19,086 nucleotides of DNA from Phycisphaeraceae bacterium. GTDB taxonomy: Bacteria; Planctomycetota; Phycisphaerae; Phycisphaerales; Zrk34. The notes below the pieces were generated by a model. That model worked only from the letters and a program-made list of their open reading frames with translations. It searched no databases and had not been told where the DNA came from. Shown here piece by piece: positions 1 to 6,523 of this stretch. Where the stretch lies: NCBI GenBank assembly GCA_028281485.1, contig JANQJT010000023.1, positions 1-19,086 on the forward strand. Direction: 5' to 3'. How positions within the stretch are numbered: position 1 is the first letter of the stretch; every line of letters starts with the position of its first letter. A program made the translations under genes and the position numbers.

Positions 1-1
1 G

Positions 2-1579
2 ACCACCGGTGAATCACTCAACGTCGGCGGCGACTTCGAACTGCAATCCGGCGGCGAGCTGCGCATCGAACTCGATCCCAATACCGCCGGTACCGGCGAT
101 AAGCTCGACGTGACCGGTAACGCCACCTTCCGCACAGGCAGCCGCATCCAATTCGTTGACGGTGCCGCGGGCACCTTCACCGCCGACGACGTCTACGTCA
201 TCGCCTCCGCGGGCGGCACGATGACGCTCGAGACCGGCGTCGTCGTCATCAACGGCTCCGTGTCCGATACGGGCGCACTGATGATCCCCTCGGTCAACGG
301 CAACGACCTGGAACTCACCGTCTCCGACGTGCTCGCGTTCGGCCCCCGCGCCACATCCGCCAACGGCGCGATCGTCGGCAACGCCGTCGACGCCATGTTC
401 ACCGCCAGCAGCACCGATCCCGACGTGGCCGATGCCGTGTCAGACTGGTCAGGCGTGACCAACACCGAGACGATCCTCAAAGAGCTCAGCCCGATCTCCT
501 ACGACAACATCTCCACCAGCAACATACAAAACGCCAGCGCCTTCAGCGGCAACCTGGCAGGCTACTTCTCCGCACGTCGACAGGGCGTCACCGTCGTCGC
601 CAACCACGCACCCACCGACGCCAACAGCCCGATGCTCGCCAGCGTCGCGCTCTCGCCCGAACTGCTCGCCTACGCCCTGGACGAGCGCAACCGCACCGTC
701 ACGCCCCGCACCACCAGCCCCGGCATCCGCTCCCGCGACGCCAAGTACGGTCGCGAGGGCTTTGTCCGCGTCTTTGGTGTCTTCGATGAGCAGGACGGAG
801 ACGCCGTGCGATCCGGTTACGAAGCCGACTCCTACGGCATCTTCGCCGGCTTCGACTCCGAGTGGCGCGACGACACGCTGATCGGCCTGAGCTTCGGCTA
901 CGTCAACACCTCCGTCGATCTCGACGGCGGTCGCGGCAAGTCCGACATCGACACCTTCCGCGTCGGCCCCTACCTCTCCCACACCGAGGGCCCCTGGTTC
1001 TTCGACTTCTCCCTCACCGTCGGCATCCACAATTCCGACAACACACGCACCCTCACCTCCCTCATGGTGCCCACCTCCGTCACCAGCGACGGCGACGCCT
1101 GGGACCTCACCCTCTACGGCGACATCGGCTACGACTACACCATCGGCAACCACACCTATCTCACCCCCATGCTCTCGATCCTCTTCGTGCACTACGACGA
1201 AGACGGTCTGACCGAGACCGGCGGCCCCGAGGCCCTGACCATCGCCAGCCGCTCCGTCGAATCGCTCCGCACACGACTGGGCAGCAAGATCACCCACACC
1301 ATCAACCAGACCGAGTCGACCGTCGTGCTCGAGGGCTTCTTCGGTTGGGAACACGAGTCGCTCAGCGGCGACGCCGACCAGATCGAAGCCAGCTTCGTCG
1401 CCGGCGGCGGGCCGTTCACCATCAACACCGGCAACCCCGACGAGAACGCCGCCTACTTCGGCGGCAGCGCCACCATGCTCATGGAAAACCACACCTCGCT
1501 CTTCCTGCTCTACGACGCCACGGTCTACGGCGACGGCAGCACCCACGCCGTCGGCGGCGGTATCACCATCCGCTTCTAA
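2..1579 (+). CDS. Autotransporter C-terminal part (passenger end plus beta-barrel), 5' end outside window
   Basis: The frame is open from the left edge, so the true start lies upstream; 525 residues are visible. The first ~100 residues resemble the passenger-associated repeat of autotransporters (Gly/Asp-rich beta strands, with GTGDKLDVTGNATF near residues 30-43). A linker follows, and a ~274-residue beta-domain begins near base 758 (GFVRVFGVFDEQDGD). It shows alternating aromatic/polar strands and ends in GGGITIRF, a terminal Phe typical of outer-membrane barrels. In this family the barrel inserts in the outer membrane and exports the passenger to the cell surface. The passenger's ligand cannot be told from this fragment. 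No convincing hairpin-plus-T-run terminator follows the TAA. Planctomycetes often carry such proteins beside PEP-CTERM proteins, as here. The family assignment is firm; the biological role is unknown. Confidence 0.88.
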   Translation, partial: TTGESLNVGGDFELQSGGELRIELDPNTAGTGDKLDVTGNATFRTGSRIQFVDGAAGTFTADDVYVIASAGGTMTLETGVVVINGSVSDTGALMIPSVNGNDLELTVSDVLAFGPRATSANGAIVGNAVDAMFTASSTDPDVADAVSDWSGVTNTETILKELSPISYDNISTSNIQNASAFSGNLAGYFSARRQGVTVVANHAPTDANSPMLASVALSPELLAYALDERNRTVTPRTTSPGIRSRDAKYGREGFVRVFGVFDEQDGDAVRSGYEADSYGIFAGFDSEWRDDTLIGLSFGYVNTSVDLDGGRGKSDIDTFRVGPYLSHTEGPWFFDFSLTVGIHNSDNTRTLTSLMVPTSVTSDGDAWDLTLYGDIGYDYTIGNHTYLTPMLSILFVHYDEDGLTETGGPEALTIASRSVESLRTRLGSKITHTINQTESTVVLEGFFGWEHESLSGDADQIEASFVAGGGPFTINTGNPDENAAYFGGSATMLMENHTSLFLLYDATVYGDGSTHAVGGGITIRF

Positions 1580-2056
1580 ACAACCGGATCTCCCCCCGCG
1601 CCTCGATATTCTCATCGCACACACACCCGGCCGATGCCCCACAACGCCAAGCAATGAGTCCAACCGCCATAGCACAACACGGAGATGGAAGTGCCGGATA
1701 GACCATCGGTGTAAAAATCACGACGCACCACACGGTCCCGATCGATCGATTGGTGACAACATATTGGCACTCCAAAATAACTTTTATATTGACACAAACG
1801 CGCATTTGATTAGTTTCATGGATGTGTCGCGTGCAGCCGCTCGCAGCCCTGAATCACAGGCGAAGCGTTTGAAACTCTGAACCGACCCGGCTACGCGCGC
1901 CGTGGTGCTTCGAGAAACGAACACCGTGTATGCCGGCGGGACGAGCAATTGTTGAGGTCTTCGGATCGCGTTTTTACCGGGATACACAGATAGCATCGGT
2001 TTCTGAGCGGCGATGCCCTCCCGCACGGTTTCGCTGCGCAGCAAAGGGAGTCCGCG
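1580..2056. other. Intergenic region with an AT-rich, promoter-like patch
   Basis: This stretch of 477 bases has no gene I can support. Short frames exist on both strands, but they lack ribosome-binding sites and recognisable protein content. An AT-rich patch at about 1740-1820 stands out from the GC-rich surroundings. It contains TTGACA at 1789-1794, a perfect sigma-70 -35 hexamer, but only a weak partner (TAGTTT at 1811-1816, spacer 16). It also has TTGGCA/TATATT at 1764-1769 and 1785-1790, with a short spacer of 15. Either could drive the downstream cassette from a leader of roughly 235-260 bases. The evidence is weak. Confidence 0.3.
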
Positions 2057-2494
2057 ATGATGCCCATTCCCATGGAAATGATCACGCTCGGCGTGAGCAC
2101 GGCCGTCGGCGCGGTGATGAAGCTGTCGGCCAACGCCCGAGAGGAACGCCGCCAAGAACACCAACAGATCATGGAGATCAGTCTCGCGCGCGCGAACATC
2201 TATAAAGACGCCCGCGAGTTCCGCAGCGACTGGGGCTTCCACTGGACCCGCCGGGTCATCGCGATCCTCGCGGTGCTGGCGATCATCATCCTGCCCAAGG
2301 TCGCCATCCTCTTCTACCCACACATCTACGTCGCCTACGCCTCGAAGGTCTATCAGCGGCTCAACTTCGAGACCCTGCCCGCGACCAGCTGGGACTGGGG
2401 CTACGCCATGGTCATGATCACGCCGCTGGATACCCACCTGATATCCGCCATCATCGGCCTGTTCTTCGGGTCGGAAATCACCAAGCGGAGGTAA
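2057..2494 (+). CDS. Phage-type, holin-like small membrane protein
   Basis: This is a 145-residue protein with a good ribosome-binding site (AAGGGAG, ending 6 bases before the ATG at 2057; a second ATG follows directly). The N-terminus is a short Gly/Ala/Val helix (ITLGVSTAVGAVMK). A charged helix rich in Glu/Arg/Gln follows (residues ~24-60), then FHWTRRVIAILAVLAIIILPK, which begins a clear membrane segment. The end is a second hydrophobic stretch, LISAIIGLFFGSEITKRR. From memory, the order charged helix, WTRR + TM + PK, then a terminal IIGxxFG motif recalls small holin or structural membrane proteins in marine phage genomes. I could not search for this. No other phage gene lies nearby. It is followed after 6 bases by the lipoprotein gene, so the two are probably co-transcribed. 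Holin function is only a suggestion. Confidence 0.55.
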   Translation: MMPIPMEMITLGVSTAVGAVMKLSANAREERRQEHQQIMEISLARANIYKDAREFRSDWGFHWTRRVIAILAVLAIIILPKVAILFYPHIYVAYASKVYQRLNFETLPATSWDWGYAMVMITPLDTHLISAIIGLFFGSEITKRR

Positions 2495-2500
2495 GCCGCC

Positions 2501-3676
2501 ATGCAACGATTTCTACCCATCGTCACGATCTGCCTGGCAGCGCTGTTGCTGATCGGCAGCACCGGCTGCGGGACACAATCCCGGTCACGCTCTATCCAGG
2601 GCACGCCGGAGATCCAGCGCTACCGCGAATACGTCGGCCTGCCCGACGATCACCCCACCCAAGCACCCTTCTACGTTCAGCCCTACACCGGCGACATCGA
2701 GAAAGACGCGGAGCGGCGCATCCTCATCGAGCGCAACGCCGAGAGGGTTCGGCTAACAATCACCCAGCGCCTGTTCTGGGGCTGCATCATCATCGGCCTG
2801 CTGGAGGTCGTGGTGGGCCTCGGCCTGCTCGTCGCCAACTGGATCGCCTGGTACGACCGGAGAAGGTGGCGGGCGCCGTGGCGCGTCGCGTTCGGCCTGA
2901 TCATCGCCGGCGCTGGGGGTATCGCCCTCTGTCTCGGGCTGCCACACTGGATCATGTATGCCGCCGCGCTGATGTTCTGCCTGCTCTGCTTGTGGGGATT
3001 CATGAGCTGGTGGATATACATCTCGCGCGCCGACGTCACCCACTTCCACTCAACGCGCGGCATCATCAGCCGCGCCGCCTCGGGCCTGCGCGGCGCCTTC
3101 GCCGCAACCGATCACACCCGGCAGCAGCAGGCACTCGACGAGTGGGAGAAGGAAAACTACACCGTGCTCACCGCCCACAGCCCCGTCGCGCAGTTCAACG
3201 ACGCGATCGCGGCGCTCCGCAATATCGTCCAGCACCTGCGCGAAAACAGCGACAAGGTCGTCCGCCTCAGCGAGGTCGCCGAGCAATGGAAGCCGATCGA
3301 TATCGCCACACAGCTGGATATCCGCGACCAGATGCCGACGAACGAGCGGGTCTTCGAGCCGCTTGATTTCGGCATCAAGAAAATCGATTGCAAGGTCTTA
3401 CGCGAGAGCGTGATCCGCGCCTTCAAAGACCTTGAAGAGCTCCTTAAGAAAGACACGATCCAGAAAGACGCGATGCAGGAGTGGCGGCTTGAGCACACCG
3501 CCACCCTGGAAACAGAGCACAGCGGCTGTGATGAACTGGACGCCCTTCTCAAACGCTTCCGCACGCGATGGCGCGCAATCGACGACCTAGGCAACAAGGA
3601 CAAGGTCACTGCGGTCTACAACAACGTGATTGCCGACGAGTTCGAGGAGCTGACACCTATTCCTGAGCCCGAGTAG
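2501..3676 (+). CDS. Putative lipoprotein with three membrane segments and long soluble C-terminal region
   Basis: This 391-residue protein starts 6 bases after the holin-like gene, with GGAGG of the preceding gene's end as ribosome-binding site. Residues 1-23 look like a lipoprotein signal (hydrophobic core, then GSTGC; the -3 residue is Ser rather than Leu, so the lipobox is imperfect). A polar stretch leads to three membrane segments at about 91-118, 128-150 and 152-175. The remaining ~215 residues are hydrophilic and largely helical (DEWEKENYT, ALRNIVQHLREN, DLEELLKKD). I recognise no enzyme motif. The tight pairing suggests the two proteins act together at the inner membrane. The frame ends at TAG (3674-3676), yet the same frame stays open for 42 more protein-like codons (see the tail entry). 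Function unknown. Confidence 0.75.
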   Translation: MQRFLPIVTICLAALLLIGSTGCGTQSRSRSIQGTPEIQRYREYVGLPDDHPTQAPFYVQPYTGDIEKDAERRILIERNAERVRLTITQRLFWGCIIIGLLEVVVGLGLLVANWIAWYDRRRWRAPWRVAFGLIIAGAGGIALCLGLPHWIMYAAALMFCLLCLWGFMSWWIYISRADVTHFHSTRGIISRAASGLRGAFAATDHTRQQQALDEWEKENYTVLTAHSPVAQFNDAIAALRNIVQHLRENSDKVVRLSEVAEQWKPIDIATQLDIRDQMPTNERVFEPLDFGIKKIDCKVLRESVIRAFKDLEELLKKDTIQKDAMQEWRLEHTATLETEHSGCDELDALLKRFRTRWRAIDDLGNKDKVTAVYNNVIADEFEELTPIPEPE

Positions 3677-3805
3677 GAGCCGGCAGACCCGCGACTGGAC
3701 CCGACCGATTCGGATAACCAGCAGAATAACAGTACGGATGAATCGGCCGGGGAAACCACACCCCAGGCAAGCGGGTCACCCGGCGGAACCAATCCGACGG
3801 GGTGA
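3677..3805 (+). pseudogene. In-frame tail beyond an amber stop (truncated end or readthrough extension of the upstream gene)
   Basis: Directly after the TAG at 3674-3676, the frame continues for 42 sense codons to a TGA at 3803-3805. The encoded residues continue the style of the preceding protein end (PIPEPE): acidic, Pro/Ser/Thr/Gly/Asn-rich and without hydrophobic clusters, as in a disordered tail. By my count 28 of the 42 third positions are G or C. This is either the remnant of an originally longer gene cut by a recent nonsense change, or an extension made by stop-codon readthrough. The sequence cannot tell these apart, and chance openness of a GC-rich frame is also possible. Confidence 0.4.
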
Positions 3806-3849
3806 CGGAACATCCTGATATCAGGCCTAGGATTGGGTTAAGTCTACGT

Positions 3850-4098
3850 TAATATCGTCGCTTTTGTTCCAAAAACAACGATTTGGGTAAAAAGACCCGG
3901 TACAAGTGCGAATTCGATTGGTTATGGGGCCATTCGTGGGGTACGCTTGAACAACGAAGAGAGGAAGAGATCCACTCTCTATAGATGGATCCTTCACGAT
4001 ACGCGAGCGCAATGCTTGCGCGTTTTGTGTGACGGATACAGGACGTTTTGATGGTTTGAAGCGGCGTGGAGCGCCGCGGGAAATTGGGAGAGTGACAG
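3850..4098 (+). promoter_or_regulatory. Hairpin-rich, AT-richer leader before the PEP-CTERM gene
   Basis: The region contains four stem-loops. (1) 3855-3866 pairs with 3870-3881 (10 of 12 pairs, loop TTC). (2) 3885-3888 pairs with 3895-3898 (GGGT/ACCC). (3) 3964-3967 plus 3969-3974 pairs with 3986-3995 (10 pairs, one bulged A, 11-base loop). (4) GCGCAA at 4007-4012 pairs perfectly with TTGCGC at 4016-4021, followed by GTTTTGTGTG, which resembles a weak attenuator. A GGGAGAG ribosome-binding site lies just before the ATG at 4099. The density of structure suggests a regulated 5' untranslated leader. I do not recognise a known riboswitch class, and no promoter upstream is clear. Confidence 0.35.
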
Positions 4099-4872
4099 AT
4101 GCTGACCAGCACGATGCGTGGTGTGGGTTTGGGTGTGGTGGCCTTGGGCCTGACCGTTGCGACGCCCGCCATGGCAAACTCAATCAACTACGGCGACTTC
4201 GGACCCGACCTGCCCGATCACGGCTCGATGTATCTCAGCGTGACCGAATCGTCCGGCACCGATCCCGTGCCCCTGTTCGGCGCCCCAACGCTCACCGGTG
4301 ACGCGCTCGACTTCGATCCCCTGGCCTTCACCGCCGACGCCACCGGCGGCGCCGCCGACATCACCGACGGCCAGCTCAACTTCACCTTCATGGCCTTCGA
4401 GGGCACCGGCATGCAGGGCATGGAGATCTTCGAACAAGGCGACTACACCCTCTTCGGCGTCGGTACCGACGCCACACAGATCGCCGCGGGCGTTTCGATC
4501 AGCGTCGACATCCTCGAGGTCGACGGCGTCGCGCTGGATACCCCCCTCCAGGTCTTCGTCAGCAACTCGCTCACCCGCGACCTGCTCACCGACCCGGCCG
4601 TGCTGGCCCCGTGGAGCCTGGGCCTGTTCGTGGATTTCGCCCCGGTCCTGGCCAACGCCGATCTCGACTTCGACCTCGGTGTGACCAAGGCCGAGATCGT
4701 CATCGACAACCAACTGCTCGCAATCAGCGAAGAGAGTTCCATCGCCTTTATTGCCAAGAAGGACTTCAAGATCACGCCCCACATCGTCGGCGAACCCGTC
4801 CCCGAGCCCGCTTCGCTGGCGCTGCTCGCGCTGGGCGCCTTCTCCATGACGCGTCGACGCGGCACGAAGTAA
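4099..4872 (+). CDS. PEP-CTERM sorting-domain secreted protein
   Basis: This 257-residue protein begins with a signal peptide (residues 1-26, basic start, hydrophobic core, AMA before the cut) and ends in a classic PEP-CTERM signal at residues 234-257: VPEPASLALLALGAF, then MTRRRGTK. In known systems, exosortase recognises this tail at the inner membrane and removes it while moving the protein to the envelope or extracellular matrix. The middle is Asp/Thr/Gly-rich and predicted mostly beta, with no enzyme motif and no cysteine. The ribosome-binding site GGGAGAG lies 5-6 bases before the ATG. The gene is bounded by a structured leader upstream and a strong terminator downstream, so it is probably a single transcript. 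Exosortase itself is not in this window. Sorting class is secure; role unknown. Confidence 0.93.
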   Translation: MLTSTMRGVGLGVVALGLTVATPAMANSINYGDFGPDLPDHGSMYLSVTESSGTDPVPLFGAPTLTGDALDFDPLAFTADATGGAADITDGQLNFTFMAFEGTGMQGMEIFEQGDYTLFGVGTDATQIAAGVSISVDILEVDGVALDTPLQVFVSNSLTRDLLTDPAVLAPWSLGLFVDFAPVLANADLDFDLGVTKAEIVIDNQLLAISEESSIAFIAKKDFKITPHIVGEPVPEPASLALLALGAFSMTRRRGTK

Positions 4873-4897
4873 ACCGCTTCACACCGCAACGCACGCC

Positions 4898-4926
4898 AAC
4901 CCGCCGATCGTCGGCGGGTTTTTCTT
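4898..4926 (+). terminator. Intrinsic terminator of the PEP-CTERM gene
   Basis: A perfect 10-pair stem, AACCCGCCGA (4898-4907) with TCGGCGGGTT (4911-4920), has a 3-base loop TCG and runs into TTTTTCTTT. It lies 26 bases after the stop codon. On the minus strand there is no T-run after the hairpin, so it should act mainly on plus-strand transcription. Confidence 0.92.
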
Positions 4927-4949
4927 TGCGCTAGCGCCTAAGCCACAGT

Positions 4950-5417
4950 CTACTCAGCCAGTTCGTAAAAGCCCTTGCCCAGCGCCCGCAGCTTGCCCTG
5001 TCGCGCCAGCTCCCGCCACACCTCCACGGGCCATTCGACCGGCGGGGTGATGCAGTTGATCTCAGAGGCCTGCCCCTTCGACAGGTGGTTGCGTGAGTCG
5101 ATGCGCGACTCGTCATCGAGGCGGGTGAGCTTCAAGCGCTTACGGAACGCGACCAGCGCTGCGCGACAGGTCTCGGCGTCCGGTCGGTCCTCTTCAGCCG
5201 TTTCCGGCGGGCCCGCCAGCGTCTCGATCAGCTCTTCCAGACGCTCCACGCCACGCATCGCCACCACGTTCGCCACGGTGTTCGCCGGCAGGTCCGTCTT
5301 CTTCAAGAGATTAAACGCCTGTTTCCACTCGGCGGTGGCGCGGTGAGGATCGTCGCAAGCGCGGAGGGTTTCGAGCAGGCTCTTGAGTTGGTTGGTGATC
5401 TCGTCGGTATTCGTCAT
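4950..5417 (-). CDS. Conserved-looking hypothetical protein (155 aa), second gene of an overlapping pair
   Basis: I do not recognise this protein. It is 155 residues, soluble, highly charged and largely helical, with one cysteine in the middle (AETCRAA) and another in INCITPP. The C-terminus (WPVEVWRELARQGKLRALGKGFYELAE) reads like a helix followed by a small basic turn, as in some nucleic-acid-binding or adaptor folds, but this is not diagnostic. Its ATG overlaps the TGA of the upstream membrane-protein gene in an ATGA junction (5414-5417), indicating translational coupling and probably a shared role. It has no signal peptide, so it is probably cytoplasmic. It converges on the PEP-CTERM gene. 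Confidence 0.72.
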   Translation of the reverse strand: MTNTDEITNQLKSLLETLRACDDPHRATAEWKQAFNLLKKTDLPANTVANVVAMRGVERLEELIETLAGPPETAEEDRPDAETCRAALVAFRKRLKLTRLDDESRIDSRNHLSKGQASEINCITPPVEWPVEVWRELARQGKLRALGKGFYELAE

Positions 5418-5875
5418 ATCTCGTTCTCGGGTAACGGGGGTGGGGCGGTTGCCGCGGGATGTTCGGTGGCGGTCTCGGCTGAGGGCGGCTGGAGCTTGCG
5501 GACCGAGAACCAGTCCACGACAACCTGCACCGCGGGCAGGTAGATCAGGACCTGGATGTGGGGCGCAGCGAGACGCGTCAGCTCGTTGACCAGGCTAAGC
5601 GTGGAAATCAGCGCGAGGAAAAAGGGCCAGCGGAACCGCTGAAACCCGCCGAAGCATCGCATCGAAAGCCCCGTCGCGACGAGGCTGACCAGAAAACCAA
5701 TCAGCGCACTGGAGATGAATACCGCGTCGCTGTTCGTCGAGACGCGGAAGTCAACGTTCAACGACATCATCTTAACGGTCGTTTGGACCTGTCCGGGTGT
5801 GCGGACCTGCGTGTAGAGAATGCCGATCAGCAGAATGGTTGCCAGGACCCGAAGCGCGATGATGAACGGTTTCAT
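5414..5875 (-). CDS. Hypothetical multi-pass membrane protein (152 aa)
   Basis: I chose the ATG at 5875 (MKPFIIALRVLATILLIGIL) because it starts directly with a hydrophobic helix. An in-frame GTG at 5917 would add 14 polar residues. The protein has about four membrane segments (residues ~4-22, ~48-68, ~76-95 and ~103-120) and ends in a Pro/Ala/Glu-rich cytoplasmic-style tail (APPPLPENEI). No family motif is recognised. The downstream 155-residue gene overlaps it by ATGA, so the two are made together, perhaps as a membrane anchor and a soluble partner. A candidate promoter with an internal perfect palindrome lies upstream at 5929-5959. Confidence 0.7.
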   Translation of the reverse strand: MKPFIIALRVLATILLIGILYTQVRTPGQVQTTVKMMSLNVDFRVSTNSDAVFISSALIGFLVSLVATGLSMRCFGGFQRFRWPFFLALISTLSLVNELTRLAAPHIQVLIYLPAVQVVVDWFSVRKLQPPSAETATEHPAATAPPPLPENEI

Positions 5876-5928
5876 GTCGGTTGCCCCACGTGAGACGCGT
5901 GATGGAACACGCAACACCTTACGCGCCC

Positions 5929-5959
5929 ATCATAATCGATAGCACACGCGTGTGACCAA
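5929..5959 (-). promoter_or_regulatory. Candidate promoter with internal palindromic operator
   Basis: Read on the minus strand, TTGGTC (5959-5954) and TATGAT (5934-5929, 5 of 6 to the -10 consensus) are 19 bases apart. The spacer plus one flanking base holds the perfect 12-base palindrome CACACGCGTGTG at 5943-5954. A two-fold symmetric site between -35 and -10 is a usual place for a repressor. The -35 match is poor and the spacer long, so this is tentative. Confidence 0.35.
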
Positions 5960-5981
5960 CGGAGCAGGCGGGGCGGGCCGG

Positions 5982-6380
5982 TCAATCGTTCAGCAGGATC
6001 ATCGCGCGTTCGTTGTCCGAAGTATTCAGCACGACGAAGCACACCGCCTGGTCGATGTCGGCCGAGGCGTACAGGTACTCGATGTTGATCTGCTCGTACG
6101 CCAGCGTCTCGGTCAACCCGCGCAGGATGCCCGGCTTGTGGTCTGCTCGAACCGACACCACCGGCGCTTCCTCGATCTGATACCCGTCCGCCAACGCCTC
6201 GGTCGAACGCAGGTGGTCGTCGGTCACCAGGCGGATGATCCCCCGACCGTCCTCCACCCACGTGGCCATGGCCAACACATTCACGCCCTTCTCCGACAGC
6301 GCCTTGCTTAACCGCGCCAGCGTGCCGATCTCGTCGGCGGCGTAGATCACCAGCTCCTTACTGATCGTTGCTTTGAGCAT
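5982..6380 (-). CDS. Tandem ACT-domain protein
   Basis: This 132-residue protein has a very strong ribosome-binding site (AAGGAGGTG ending 5 bases before the ATG). It consists of two ACT-like repeats and nothing else. Residues ~8-65 show the typical opening IYAADEIGTLARLSKALSEKGVNVLAMA. Residues ~73-132 repeat it with SVRADHKPGILRGLTETLAYEQINIEYLYAS. ACT domains bind amino acids or similar small ligands and usually regulate an enzyme or transporter; stand-alone double-ACT proteins are known, but the partner cannot be deduced here. The gene lies 143 bases downstream of gcvT on the same strand, so a link to glycine or one-carbon metabolism is possible but unproven. A stable hairpin sits in the gap. 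Confidence 0.88.
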   Translation of the reverse strand: MLKATISKELVIYAADEIGTLARLSKALSEKGVNVLAMATWVEDGRGIIRLVTDDHLRSTEALADGYQIEEAPVVSVRADHKPGILRGLTETLAYEQINIEYLYASADIDQAVCFVVLNTSDNERAMILLND

Positions 6381-6424
6381 CGAACACCTCCTTAGATAAA
6401 AGGTGTCACCGAATAGACATGGCT

Positions 6425-6451
6425 CGGCAGATACGTAAATCGTATCCGCCG
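6425..6451 (-). promoter_or_regulatory. Stem-loop between gcvT and the ACT gene
   Basis: On the minus strand CGGCGGATACG pairs with CGTATCTGCCG (11 pairs including one G-U) around a 5-base loop. No T-run follows, so it is not a normal intrinsic terminator. It would lie ~45 bases ahead of the ACT gene start and could be a processing, mRNA-stability or regulatory element. Confidence 0.35.
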
Positions 6452-6523
6452 CGATCGCTCGGGGTCTAAAAAGAAATACAAAAGACGCGACAAACCGCCC
6501 TGGCGTGCGTCAAGATGGGGTGC

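Noticed and set aside
449..1675. Long antisense frame (408 codons) opposite the autotransporter
   Set aside because: Low-complexity Gly/Val/Ala translation with no motif; the sense strand encodes a clear beta-barrel.
1765..1781. Sigma-54 promoter starting with TGGCAC at 1765-1770
   Set aside because: The -24 half matches, but the required TTGC at the -12 position is absent (AATAA there).
1580..4098. Integrated prophage or mobile element around the holin-like cassette
   Set aside because: No integrase, transposase, flanking direct repeats or tRNA target seen. Only two genes would belong to it.
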